From JBBQXH01 sp963710975 (lineage in GTDB: Bacteria > Actinomycetota > Thermoleophilia > Gaiellales > Gaiellaceae): a stretch of DNA of 64,000 bases. Of this stretch, positions 44,484-53,300 are shown piece by piece. Location of the stretch: assembly GCA_963710975.1 (NCBI GenBank), contig CAVQCG010000005.1:124001-188000 (forward strand). Direction: 5' to 3'. The notes under the pieces are model-generated. The model worked only from the letters and a program-made list of their open reading frames with translations, had not been told where the DNA came from and did not search any database. Position numbers and translations under genes: made by a program. Every line of letters begins with the position of its first letter. Within the stretch, counting starts at the first letter, position 1.

Positions 44484-45352
44484 CGACCACAGAGGCTCCA
44501 GCCGCACCCGACACCAGCGAGCTGAAGACAGCTCGCCGCGAGACCCGGCGCGCGCTGCTGCGCTCGCCGACGTTCATGGTCGGCGCGCTGGTCGTCCTCT
44601 GGTGGGTCATCTGCGCAGCCTTCGGCCAGTGGTTCGCGCCGTACGACTACCTGTTGCCTTCGAGCGACATTCTCCAGTCTCCATCGAGTGCGCACTGGTT
44701 CGGCACCGACCAGATCGGCCGTGACGTTCTCTCGCGAGTGATCGTCGGCGCCCGGAGCATCATCGTCGTCTCGCTGCTGGCGACACTCCTCGGCACGGCG
44801 CTCGGAACCGCCCTCGGCCTCGTGATGGGCTACTTCCGAGGTTTCGTCGACGAGGGCCTGTCCCGCATCGTCGACGCGTTCCTGGCGATCCCGCTCGTTG
44901 TGCTCGCGATCCTCGTGATCACAGCCCTCGGTCCGTCGAGCTGGACGGTCATCGTCGTGATCGGCATCGTCTTTGCGCCGATCATCGCGCGGACGGTCAG
45001 GTCGACGGTTCTCAGCGAGAGGGAGCTCGACTATGTGTCCGCCGCCCGGCTCCGTGGCGAGGGCGCGACCCATGTCCTGTTCGTCGAGATCCTCCCGAAC
45101 GTGCTCCCGCCGATCATCGTCGAGTTCACCGTTCGCCTCGGCTACGCGATTTTCGCGGTCGCGACGCTCTCTTTCCTCGGCTTCGGCATCCAGCCGCCGT
45201 CGCCCGACTGGGGCCTGCAAATTGCGGAGAACTACGGGCTGATCTCGGGGAACATCTGGTGGCCGACGCTCTTCCCGGCTCTTGCGATCGCGACGCTCGC
45301 CGTCGCCGTCAATCTCGTCGCCGACGGGATCCAGGCGGTGGTCGACCGGTGA
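44480..45352 (+). CDS. DppC-type ABC transporter permease
   Basis: A 290-residue permease. WFGTDQIGRDVLSRVIVGAR is the DppC/OppC hallmark. DYVSAARLRGEGATHVLFVEILPN is its EAA loop. The N-terminal tail is about 30 residues in the cytoplasm. It overlaps the genes on both sides by four bases (ATGA, then GTGA 45349-45352) and forms the heterodimeric channel with the preceding DppB-type protein. Confidence 0.92.
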   Translation: MTTTEAPAAPDTSELKTARRETRRALLRSPTFMVGALVVLWWVICAAFGQWFAPYDYLLPSSDILQSPSSAHWFGTDQIGRDVLSRVIVGARSIIVVSLLATLLGTALGTALGLVMGYFRGFVDEGLSRIVDAFLAIPLVVLAILVITALGPSSWTVIVVIGIVFAPIIARTVRSTVLSERELDYVSAARLRGEGATHVLFVEILPNVLPPIIVEFTVRLGYAIFAVATLSFLGFGIQPPSPDWGLQIAENYGLISGNIWWPTLFPALAIATLAVAVNLVADGIQAVVDR

Positions 45353-47406
45353 GCGTCACAACGGCCAACGCGCTCGACGTCGTCGACCTCGACGTCGCGT
45401 ACCGGATCCGCGGGCACGACCGCCAGGTGCTGCGAGGGCTCACGTTCCACATCGAACAGGGCGAGAGCTACGGACTCGTTGGCGAATCCGGCTGCGGGAA
45501 GTCGACGGCCGCCTTTGCGGTAATCGGCTACCTCTCGCGCAACGGGCGCGTCCGCGAGGGCCAGATCAGCGTCGATGGCCGCGACGTACTCGGGATGGGC
45601 CCTCCCGACCTCCGTGACCTCCGCTCCAAGAGCGTCTCGATGGTCTACCAGGATCCGAGCAGGGCGCTGAACCCGTCGATCCGAGTCGGGAAGCAGATCG
45701 CCGAGGTCTACGCACTCGGAGGCGCGAGCGCCGGCGAGGCGGCAACTCGCAGCGAGGAGATGCTCCGCAAGGTCCAGATCGCCGACCCGGCCTCCGTGAT
45801 GCAGCGCTATCCACATCAGCTGTCGGGCGGCATGCAGCAGCGGATCGTGATCGCCATGGCGCTGGCGAAGGATCCGACCCTCCTCATCCTCGACGAGCCG
45901 ACCACGGGTCTCGACGCGACCGTGGAGGCAGAGGTGCTCGAACTCGTGCTCAACCTCCGCCAGGAGTTCGGCACGAGCGTCCTCTTCATCTCGCACAACC
46001 TCGGAGTCATCGCAAAGATGTGCGACCGCGTCGGCGTGCTCTACGCGGGCAAGCTCGTCGAGGAAGGCCCGGCCCGGGCGCTCTTCGACGACGCGCGCCA
46101 CCCGTACACGGTCGGGCTCCTGCGCTGTATCCCGCGCGGCGGGCAGCGCAAGGATCACGGCCGACTCGACACGATCCCCGGCTTCCTGCCCTCCCCGGGG
46201 GCCGACCTGCCGGGCTGCGTGTTCGCCGACCGCTGCGCACTCGCCGACGAGCGATGCCAAACCGAAGAGCCGCCCGCAGTCGACCTCGGGAACCGCTCGA
46301 CACGCTGCTACTACCACGAGCGTGCGCAGTCGATACCGCGCGTCATCCCGTCGGAGCTCGGAGAGCCCGTCGTGTTCGACCGCGCGGCCACGCCGGTTAT
46401 CCGGGCGGAGTCCGTCTCGAAGACCTTCCGGCAATCCGGGCAGCGGATCCACGCTCTCTCCGACGTGTCGGTGGACGTCTGGCCGGGTGAGACGCTCGGC
46501 CTCGTCGGCGAGTCGGGAAGCGGTAAGACGACGTTCGCGCGAGTGCTCCTCGGCATCACGGCGCCCGACGAGAACTCTGCCATCGAGCTCGACGGGAAGC
46601 CGCTCCCGGCAACGATCGGGAAGCGGTCGAGAGATGACATCAGATCGATCCAGATCGTCTTCCAGAACCCCGACTCCGCCCTCAACCAGCGCCACACGGT
46701 GCGCAGGATCGTCGGTCGGGCGCTGACGCGGCTCGGCGGATTACACGGCAAGGCTCGCGACGAGCGCCTGGTCGAGCTGACGCGCTCCGTTCGGCTTGCG
46801 GATCGCTACCTGACCGTCCGGCCCGCCTCGCTTTCGGGCGGGCTCAAGCAGCGGGTCGCCATCGCGCGTGCATTCGCCGGTAACCCCGAGGTCGTCGTCT
46901 GCGACGAGCCGACGTCCGCGCTCGACGTGTCCGTGCAGGCGGCGATCCTGAACCTCCTCGCGGAGCTCCAGCGCGACGATCGAACCGCCTACGTCTTCAT
47001 CTCCCACGATCTCGGCGTCGTGCGCTACCTCTCCGACCGGATCGCCGTCCTCTATCTCGGCCGCCTGATGGAGCTCGGTGACGCCGAGCGCGTCTTCTCT
47101 GGGCCGCACCATCCGTACACCGAGGCGCTCCTCTCCGCCGTTCCCACGATCGACGGAGCCGAGCGGCTGCGCATCCGGCTCGAGGGTGATATTCCGAGCG
47201 CCGCCGACCCACCGTCCGGGTGCGTGTTCCACACTCGCTGCCCGCGGAAGATCGGCGAGATCTGCGAGACGCAGGAGCCGCCCCTCGCCGAGGCCGAGTC
47301 CGGCCATCTGCTGCGCTGCCACATCCCGATCGACGAGCTACGCGAGCTGCAGGCGCTGCCGACGGACGGCGCACCGTCCCGCACCCCGGCCGAGAGCGGG
47401 ACGTGA
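45349..47406 (+). CDS. Fused DppD-DppF double ATPase of the ABC importer
   Basis: A 685-residue protein carrying two complete oligopeptide-type ABC domains. Domain 1 has Walker A GESGCGKST, signature LSGGMQQRI and Walker B LLILDEPTTGLD. Domain 2 has GESGSGKTT, LSGGLKQRV and VVCDEPTSALD. Each ends with the oligopeptide/dipeptide C-terminal Cys-rich tail (GCVFADRCALADERC; GCVFHTRCPRKIGEIC), where an Fe-S cluster can sit. In most operons these are two separate genes. GTG 45349 overlaps the upstream stop, and its own stop overlaps the alcohol dehydrogenase start (47403-47406). Confidence 0.93.
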   Translation: MSVTTANALDVVDLDVAYRIRGHDRQVLRGLTFHIEQGESYGLVGESGCGKSTAAFAVIGYLSRNGRVREGQISVDGRDVLGMGPPDLRDLRSKSVSMVYQDPSRALNPSIRVGKQIAEVYALGGASAGEAATRSEEMLRKVQIADPASVMQRYPHQLSGGMQQRIVIAMALAKDPTLLILDEPTTGLDATVEAEVLELVLNLRQEFGTSVLFISHNLGVIAKMCDRVGVLYAGKLVEEGPARALFDDARHPYTVGLLRCIPRGGQRKDHGRLDTIPGFLPSPGADLPGCVFADRCALADERCQTEEPPAVDLGNRSTRCYYHERAQSIPRVIPSELGEPVVFDRAATPVIRAESVSKTFRQSGQRIHALSDVSVDVWPGETLGLVGESGSGKTTFARVLLGITAPDENSAIELDGKPLPATIGKRSRDDIRSIQIVFQNPDSALNQRHTVRRIVGRALTRLGGLHGKARDERLVELTRSVRLADRYLTVRPASLSGGLKQRVAIARAFAGNPEVVVCDEPTSALDVSVQAAILNLLAELQRDDRTAYVFISHDLGVVRYLSDRIAVLYLGRLMELGDAERVFSGPHHPYTEALLSAVPTIDGAERLRIRLEGDIPSAADPPSGCVFHTRCPRKIGEICETQEPPLAEAESGHLLRCHIPIDELRELQALPTDGAPSRTPAESGT

Positions 47407-48525
47407 AGATTCGCGGGGCCGTGCTGCCCCGTACGGGCGCGCCTCTCGAGGTCACCGAGCTCGACCTCGCGCCACCCGGGCCGGGCGAGGTGCTCGTCCG
47501 GCTGTATGCCAGCGGCGTCTGCCACTCCGACCTGAACGCGATCGACGGTACGGCCGAGACGCGCTGCCCCGCGGTCCTCGGCCACGAGGGCGCGGGAGTC
47601 GTGGAGGACGTCGGGTCAGGGGTATCACTCCGGCCCGGGACGCACGTCGCGCTCTCGTGGCTTCCGTGGTGCGGTCGCTGCGAGGAGTGCCTGCGCGATC
47701 TGCCGCATCTCTGCCGAACGGCCTGGTCGGCGATGGGGCACGGTGGGCTCTTCGACGGGACGCCTCGGCTTTCGCGGAGACGGCGAGCCCGTCTACCACT
47801 ACTCGCTGCTCTCGACGTTCGCGGACCACGCCGTCGTCGCCGAGCGCTCGTGTATCCCGATTCCGGACGACGTCCCCTTCGACGTTGCGTCGCTCATCGG
47901 CTGCGCGATCGCGACGGGCGTTGGTGCCGTCTGGCGAACAGCAGGCGTCCGGCCGGGCGACCGGGTCTGCGTCATCGGCTGCGGCGGAGTCGGCCTCTCC
48001 GCTCTTCTCGCTGCCGTCGCAGCAGGAGCCGAGCCGGTGATAGCCGTGGATCTCGCCGACGAGAAGCTGGCTGCCGCGGAATCGCTCGGAGCAACCGCAA
48101 CGGTTCGCTGGGCAGGCGACGCCGAGTCAACCGCGGCGCTCGTGCGCGACGTCTCCGGTGGTGGCGTCGACTACGCGATCGAGGCAACCGGGAGGCCCGA
48201 GGCATCGACGTGCGCGTTCCTCGCCTGCCGGGCTCGCGGCGCCGCAGTGCTGATCGGCATCCCGCGGGCAGACGCAACAGTGACGTTCCCCGCGCTCCAG
48301 ATCCCGAGAACCGAGCGTCGCATCCTCGGCTCGATCTACGGATCCTCGAAGCCCGAGCGGGACTTCCCGGCGATCCTCGGGCTCTACCGGTCCGGGCGGC
48401 TGCCGCTCGATCGGCTGATCTCCCACCGCCTCCCGCTCGACGGAGTGACGGAGGCATTCGACCTGATGCACACCGGCACAGCGCTCCGCGTCGTCCTCGA
48501 TCTCAACGGAGGTTCCGACAGATGA
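47403..48525 (+). CDS. Zinc-dependent alcohol dehydrogenase, one frameshift
   Basis: A medium-chain alcohol dehydrogenase of about 374 residues. Catalytic zinc: Cys in GVCHSDL and His-Glu in GHEGAG. Structural zinc: four Cys in WCGRCEECLRDLPHLC. NAD fold: VCVIGCGGVGLSALL. The frame changes at about 47765 (LFDGTP to RLGFRGDGEP). It begins on a GTG overlapping the ABC ATPase stop and ends overlapping the Fae-like start (ATGA, 48522-48525), so it belongs firmly to the transporter operon. A paralogue lies at 50.2 kb. It would oxidise an alcohol or reduce an aldehyde made from the imported compound. Confidence 0.88.
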
Positions 48526-49040
48526 AGGATCAGCTTGACGGACGGATCGGCGAGGCCTGGTCGGGCGAGGTTCCGAACGGCAGCCACATCAACGTGATCG
48601 TCGCGCGGCGAGGCTCGGCCACCGCGGCGGCCCTCACGGGCGCTCTCGCCTCCCCGCGTCCTGGCCACCTCCCCTTCCTCGCCTGCCTCGAGCCGGGAAC
48701 GCTCGTGCGGCCGACCACCATCGTCGTCAACAAGTCGACGCTCGAGGGCGACACGCTCCCGCGCATCACGTGGGGCGCGGCGCAGCTCGGGATCGCCCAG
48801 GGTGTCCTGGACGCGGTGGCGAACGGCGTCATCGACGCGAACGACGCCCCGGAGCTTCTTCTGCTGGTCGCAGTCTGGGTCGATCCCGCGGCATTCGACG
48901 AGACGGCCGTCAAGCGTGCGAACCGCGAGGCGACGGGCGCGGCAATCGCAGACGCGTTCACGCCTCCGGCCGCGAAAGACGTTCGCCGGCTGGCAAAGCA
49001 GCGCGAGCGCGCGACGAACGCGTACTACGGCGGCACCTGA
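48522..49040 (+). CDS. Formaldehyde-activating enzyme (Fae) homologue
   Basis: A 172-residue protein matching Fae over its whole length: RIGEAWSGEVPNGSHINVIV with the active-site His (His22), RRGSATAAALTGAL, LEPGTLVRPTTIVVNKST, WGAAQLGIAQGVLDAVANGVI and VKRANREATGAAIADAF. Fae condenses formaldehyde with tetrahydromethanopterin in methylotrophs and archaea. No other pathway gene (mtd, mch, fhc, hps) is present in the window. It is coupled by ATGA overlap to an alcohol dehydrogenase and lies in an ABC importer operon. It may trap formaldehyde released from the substrate, or act on another aldehyde with another carrier. Confidence 0.82.
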   Translation: MKDQLDGRIGEAWSGEVPNGSHINVIVARRGSATAAALTGALASPRPGHLPFLACLEPGTLVRPTTIVVNKSTLEGDTLPRITWGAAQLGIAQGVLDAVANGVIDANDAPELLLLVAVWVDPAAFDETAVKRANREATGAAIADAFTPPAAKDVRRLAKQRERATNAYYGGT

Positions 49041-49041
49041 G

Positions 49042-50151
49042 TTGAAGATCACCGCGATCGAGACACGTCGGTACGCCTTCGTGCTCGACCCGCCGTTCCG
49101 GGCCGCCTGGGACCCTGTGCCGCGGACGAGCCTCGAGGCCACGCTCGTCGCAGTCCACGCCGACGACGGGGTCACCGGGTACGCGAGTGGCGACCACCTG
49201 CCGGATCTGCCGGAGCTCCAGCGGCTCCTCGTCGGCGTCGATCCGCGACGAACCGAGGTCGTCCGGGAGATCTGCGAGACCGTCGACTTCCACGGCGGCC
49301 GTCCGTGGACCGTCGAGGTGGCTGTCTGGGACCTCGTCGGTCGCGCCCTCGATCAGCCGCTCTGGCGCCTCCTCGGCGGCCGCTCGGAGCGAATCCTCGC
49401 GTATGCGTCGAGCGGGGAGCCCGTCAACCCTGACGAGCGCGCCCGCCGCGCCGTCGAGCTGCGCGACCGCGGCGTGAAGGCCATGAAGATCCGCTTCCAG
49501 GACGACGACTGGCGCAACGATATCGAGCTCGTCGAGCGCGTCCGCGACGCGGTGGGATCGTCCATGGAACTCATGGTCGACGCGAACCACGGCTGGCGGA
49601 TGGCCGGCGACCGTACGCCGCGCTGGGACCTCGTGACGGCGACGCAGTGTGCACGCGCGCTCGAACCCCTCGGCGTCTTCTGGTTGGAAGAGCCCCTCCG
49701 CACCGACGACGTCGAGGGATACGGCCTTCTCCGTCAGCGCACCTCGCTGAGAATCGCGGCCGGCGAGATGGTTCGGCACCTGTCCGATGCTCGTGACCTG
49801 ATCCTCCGCGGCGGGGTCGACGTCATCCAGCCGGACGTCGTTCTCGCAGGTGGTATCGGGGGCTGTCGCCGCATCGCGGAGATGGCTGACCTCTGCGGGC
49901 GGGCGTTCTCTCCGCACACCTGGACGAACGGATACGGGCTGCTCGCGAACCTCCACCTCGCGCTCGCCGTCTCGACCTGTCCCTACCTGGAGGTTCCGCT
50001 CGACCCACCGGCCTGGACACCGGCCCGGCGCGATTGGCTGCTTCCGTCGCCGCTCGAGATCGCCGCCGACGGAACGATCGCACCGCCTGACGGCCCTGGG
50101 CTCGGCGTCACGCCCGACCTCGACGCGCTCGAGGCCTACCGGGTCGCCTGA
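49042..50151 (+). CDS. Mandelate racemase-like enolase-superfamily enzyme
   Basis: A 369-residue enolase-superfamily protein. The first base region reads KAMKIRF (K-x-R in place of K-x-K). Metal ligands are Asp in MVDANHGWR, Glu in WLEEPL and Glu in AAGEM. The second base is likely His in FSPHTWTNG, as in the mandelate racemase and sugar-acid dehydratase branches. The TTG start lies one base after the Fae-homologue stop. It would abstract a proton next to a carboxylate for racemisation or dehydration of an acid derived from the imported compound. Confidence 0.88.
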   Translation: MKITAIETRRYAFVLDPPFRAAWDPVPRTSLEATLVAVHADDGVTGYASGDHLPDLPELQRLLVGVDPRRTEVVREICETVDFHGGRPWTVEVAVWDLVGRALDQPLWRLLGGRSERILAYASSGEPVNPDERARRAVELRDRGVKAMKIRFQDDDWRNDIELVERVRDAVGSSMELMVDANHGWRMAGDRTPRWDLVTATQCARALEPLGVFWLEEPLRTDDVEGYGLLRQRTSLRIAAGEMVRHLSDARDLILRGGVDVIQPDVVLAGGIGGCRRIAEMADLCGRAFSPHTWTNGYGLLANLHLALAVSTCPYLEVPLDPPAWTPARRDWLLPSPLEIAADGTIAPPDGPGLGVTPDLDALEAYRVA

Positions 50152-50170
50152 TTCCGGCAGGATTCGCGTC

Positions 50171-51325
50171 ATGGAACCCCAGAACGGCCGAATGGAGGTC
50201 AGGGCCGCGGTTCTCCACGAAGCGAGGGCTCCCCTCACCGTCGAGACCGTGCTTCTCGACCCTCCGAAGCCCGGCGAGGTGCTCGTCCGGATCGCGGCAG
50301 CGGGGGTGTGTCACTCCGACCTCCACCTCGCCGAGGGAAATCTCGGAGAGGGACGATGGCCGACGGTCCTCGGGCACGAAGGGGCGGGGGTCGTGGAGGC
50401 CGTCGGCGACGGCGTCACGCGGGTCGCGCCCGGGGAGCCTGTCGCCCTCTGCTTCCTGCCCGCCTGCGGTGAATGCCGCCGCTGCCTCGGAGGACAGCGG
50501 AACCTCTGCGAACGTGGGTCGAACGCCTCGTTTGCAGGAACCATGCTCGACGGGACTCACCGGCTGCACCTCGTGGACGAGGAGCCGCTGAAGCACTTCC
50601 TCGGCATCGCCTGTTTCGCAGAGCTATGCGTCGTAGCCGAGGCCTCGGTCGTTCCCCTCCCGGGGGCGCTGCCGTTGTGGCAGGCATCGCTGATCGGCTG
50701 CGGAATCGTCACCGGGTTCGGTGCCGTGCGCAACGCCGCCCGCGTTGCTGCAGGAGACAGCGTCTGCGTCGTCGGCTGCGGGGGCGTCGGCCTCCAGGTG
50801 ATTGCCGCTGCACGGCTTGCCGGTGCCGATCCGATCGTCGCCGTCGATCTGCTCCCAGAGAAGCTCGAGCTCGCGCTGGGCCGCGGGGCAACGCACGCAG
50901 TCGACGCGTCCGTCGACGATCCCGTTCGCGTGGTGCACGGGCTCACCGACGGCGGCGCCGACCACGCGTTCGAGGTCGTCGGCCGGCCCGAGACGATCCG
51001 GCTCGCCTGGGAGACACTCCGTCCCGGGGCAACGGCCGTGGTCGTCGGTGTGGCCTCTGTCGGAGTAGAGGCATCTGTCCCGGCGCTCGACCTCCTCGCC
51101 GAGAAGTCGCTCCGCGGCTCGTTCTATGGGTCGGGTGACCCGGCCGCGGAGATCGCCGAGCTCGCGCTGGTGGCGGCGGGAGGAGACCTGGACATCGCCG
51201 GGGTCGTGTCCCATGTCACCGACCTCGAAGGGATCAACGACGCATTCGATCGCCTTCGACGTGGAGAAGGGATCCGAACCGTCGCCGTACTGGATCCAGT
51301 GCTGGCAGGCATTCGGCCGGGGTGA
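50171..51325 (+). CDS. Second zinc-dependent alcohol dehydrogenase
   Basis: A 384-residue medium-chain dehydrogenase with catalytic zinc residues in GVCHSDL and GHEGAG, structural-zinc Cys in ACGECRRCLGGQRNLC, and nucleotide fold VCVVGCGGVGLQVIAAARLAG. ATG 50171 is 19 nt after the enolase-superfamily gene. It resembles the 47.4 kb enzyme and the broad class III/NDMA-type actinobacterial group, in which NADH can stay bound. Paired dehydrogenases flanking the Fae homologue suggest successive oxidation and reduction of one substrate chain. Confidence 0.92.
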   Translation: MEPQNGRMEVRAAVLHEARAPLTVETVLLDPPKPGEVLVRIAAAGVCHSDLHLAEGNLGEGRWPTVLGHEGAGVVEAVGDGVTRVAPGEPVALCFLPACGECRRCLGGQRNLCERGSNASFAGTMLDGTHRLHLVDEEPLKHFLGIACFAELCVVAEASVVPLPGALPLWQASLIGCGIVTGFGAVRNAARVAAGDSVCVVGCGGVGLQVIAAARLAGADPIVAVDLLPEKLELALGRGATHAVDASVDDPVRVVHGLTDGGADHAFEVVGRPETIRLAWETLRPGATAVVVGVASVGVEASVPALDLLAEKSLRGSFYGSGDPAAEIAELALVAAGGDLDIAGVVSHVTDLEGINDAFDRLRRGEGIRTVAVLDPVLAGIRPG

Positions 51326-51352
51326 GGCTCGCGGCCTGCCGCGTAAAGGATC

Positions 51353-51358
51353 TATCCT
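51353..51358 (+). promoter_or_regulatory. -10 box for leaderless ppa
   Basis: TATCCT ends 7 nt before GTG 51366. The spacer is CCGCCCC, with no ribosome site. Confidence 0.5.
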
Positions 51359-51365
51359 CCGCCCC

Positions 51366-51866
51366 GTGAACGAGAACGAAATCGTCGTATTCGTCGAGAT
51401 CCCCGCTGGGTCTCGGAACAAGTACGAGTTCGATCCAGAGCTGGGTGGGATCGTCCTCGACCGGAGACTCTTCACGTCGATGAGCTATCCGGCCGACTAC
51501 GGATATATCGAGGGAACGCTCGGTGCGGATGGTGACCCGCTCGATGCGCTGGTGCTGGTCGGCGACCCGACGTTCCCCGGCTGCCGGATCCGCGTCCGGC
51601 CGATCGGAGTCTTCTACATGACCGACGAGAAGGGTGCAGACGAGAAGGTTCTCTGCACGTCGCTGCGCGATCCCGCCTGGAACCGCGTCCACGACATCCA
51701 CGACCTGCAGCCCGAGTTCCGGGATGAGATCGAGCACTTCTTCCAGGTGTACAAGGATCTCGAGAAGAAGAAGACCGCAACTCGCGGCTTCGGCAACCGT
51801 GCCGAAGCGATGACGACGATCGCGGCCGCGCGGATGCGCCTCTCCGGCACCCTGCACGACGGCTAG
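51366..51866 (+). CDS. ppa: Inorganic pyrophosphatase (family I)
   Basis: A 166-residue soluble pyrophosphatase hydrolysing PPi to phosphate. FVEIPAGSRNKYEFD, SMSYPADYGYIEGTLG and DGDPLDALVL (Mg ligands) are diagnostic, and the C-terminal KDLEKKKTATRGFGN is typical of actinobacterial enzymes. The GTG start is set by the TATCCT box 7 nt upstream, which separates this housekeeping gene from the catabolic operon before it. Confidence 0.96.
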   Translation: MNENEIVVFVEIPAGSRNKYEFDPELGGIVLDRRLFTSMSYPADYGYIEGTLGADGDPLDALVLVGDPTFPGCRIRVRPIGVFYMTDEKGADEKVLCTSLRDPAWNRVHDIHDLQPEFRDEIEHFFQVYKDLEKKKTATRGFGNRAEAMTTIAAARMRLSGTLHDG

Positions 51867-51892
51867 CCGCTCGATCGGAACCGGCCTGTTCG

Positions 51893-52750
51893 TTGCCTAC
51901 CGTCGACGTCCACCAGCACATGTGGCCGGAGCCTTTCATCGACGCGCTCGCCCGCCGTTCGGCGCCGCCATGCCTCGACGGCCGCCTGCTACGACTCCCC
52001 CGCGAGCTGGACTCGGAGGTCGATCTCGAGGCCCATCGCCTCGACGCGCGCCTCTGCCTGCTCGACCGGGACGGCATCGACGTCGCCCTGATCTCGCTTC
52101 CCCCGGCCCATGTGATGGACGGCGAGGGGGCGCTCGCAGACATCTACCACCAGAGCATGCTCGACCTCGTTGCTACGTCGGGAGGGCGGCTCCGGGCGCT
52201 CGCGGCGGGTGCATGTCGTCCGGGCTTTGCCGGAGCGTGCGTCTCCGCAGAATCGCTGGTAGCCGGAATCGATCCCCTGCTCGAGGAACTGCGACGGGCT
52301 GGCCAGCTCCTGTTCGTCCATCCCGGGCCACCCCGCGAGCTTCCGCAGGGCGCGCCGCTCTGGTGGGGAGCTGTCGTCGACTACACCGCGCAGATGCAGG
52401 CCGCCTATGCAACGTGGCTCGCCCGTGACGCCGACCGGTTCTCGTCGATTCCGGTGATCTTCTCGATCCTCGCGGGTGGGGCTCCAATCCAGCTCGAGCG
52501 GATGCGCTCACGCGGCTTCGACGACCGTGAGGCGATCCATCCGAACGTCTTCTTCGACACCTCCTCATACGGGCGCCGGGCACTCGAGCTGTGCCTTTCG
52601 ACATTCGGCGTCAACCAGCTCGTCTACGGCAGCGATGTACCGGTCATCGACCCGAGACCGACGCTCCAGGCCGTGCGCGGATTCGGCGAGGCAGTCGAGG
52701 CGATCGTCATGCGGGACACGCCCGGCCGGATGCTCGACGGATTACGATAA
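51893..52750 (+). CDS. Amidohydrolase 2-family protein
   Basis: A 285-residue barrel protein. TVDVHQHMWPEPF gives the His-x-His metal pair, LLFVHPGPP a third His, and VYGSDVPVID the C-terminal Asp. It is shorter than the 39.0 kb homologue and belongs to the same lactonase/decarboxylase-like group. The start appears to be TTG 51893, 26 nt after ppa. It precedes the cysteine-dioxygenase-like gene by four bases, so these two and the dehydratase form one unit. Confidence 0.8.
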   Translation: MPTVDVHQHMWPEPFIDALARRSAPPCLDGRLLRLPRELDSEVDLEAHRLDARLCLLDRDGIDVALISLPPAHVMDGEGALADIYHQSMLDLVATSGGRLRALAAGACRPGFAGACVSAESLVAGIDPLLEELRRAGQLLFVHPGPPRELPQGAPLWWGAVVDYTAQMQAAYATWLARDADRFSSIPVIFSILAGGAPIQLERMRSRGFDDREAIHPNVFFDTSSYGRRALELCLSTFGVNQLVYGSDVPVIDPRPTLQAVRGFGEAVEAIVMRDTPGRMLDGLR

Positions 52751-52754
52751 GCGC

Positions 52755-53300
52755 GTGGACGCCGTCACTGCCTGGATCGCCGAACGGATCCCCGCAAACG
52801 AGGATCTTCCGCAGTCGCGTCTCGCCGAGCTTTCCGTCGAGCTCGGCGCCCAGCAGGAGCTCTGGCGCCACCTCGTCAAGCACGATCCCGACGAGCGCAT
52901 CTATGCCGAGCTCTACCGAGACGTGCACCTCGACGTTTGGCTCGTCTGCTGGGACGACCAGCAGGACACGGGCCTGCACGACCATGATTCGTCGTGCGGT
53001 GCGGTCTACGTGGTGGACGGCACCCTGGCTGAGGATCGGCTCCTGTTCCGGGACGGTGCGATTCAGCGCGTGAGCCACCAGCGTGCCGCAGGAGAAGTCT
53101 TCGATTTCGATGCGGCGAGGATCCACTGCGTTCGCCACGGGGGCGGCGGGCCGGCGGTTTCGCTCCACTTCTATTCGCCGGCACTCTGGCGGATGGGGTT
53201 CTACGCGTACGACAGCGGCGGGAACCTCTGCCGAACCTCCGTGACCTACGCCGACGAGATGTGGGCCCGCCCCAGCGGGCTCGTCGATCTCGAGGTGTGA
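52755..53300 (+). CDS. Cysteine dioxygenase-type cupin
   Basis: A 181-residue thiol dioxygenase-like cupin. GLHDHDSSCGAVYVVDG supplies His75 and His77, and ARIHCVRH supplies His124, the three Fe(II) ligands of the CDO family. Gly stands at the crosslinking Cys position of mammalian CDO, as is common in bacteria. GTG 52755 is preceded 6 nt upstream by TACGAT, inside the end of the previous gene. It overlaps the next gene by GTGA. It probably oxidises cysteine or another small thiol to a sulfinate. Confidence 0.82.
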   Translation: MDAVTAWIAERIPANEDLPQSRLAELSVELGAQQELWRHLVKHDPDERIYAELYRDVHLDVWLVCWDDQQDTGLHDHDSSCGAVYVVDGTLAEDRLLFRDGAIQRVSHQRAAGEVFDFDAARIHCVRHGGGGPAVSLHFYSPALWRMGFYAYDSGGNLCRTSVTYADEMWARPSGLVDLEV

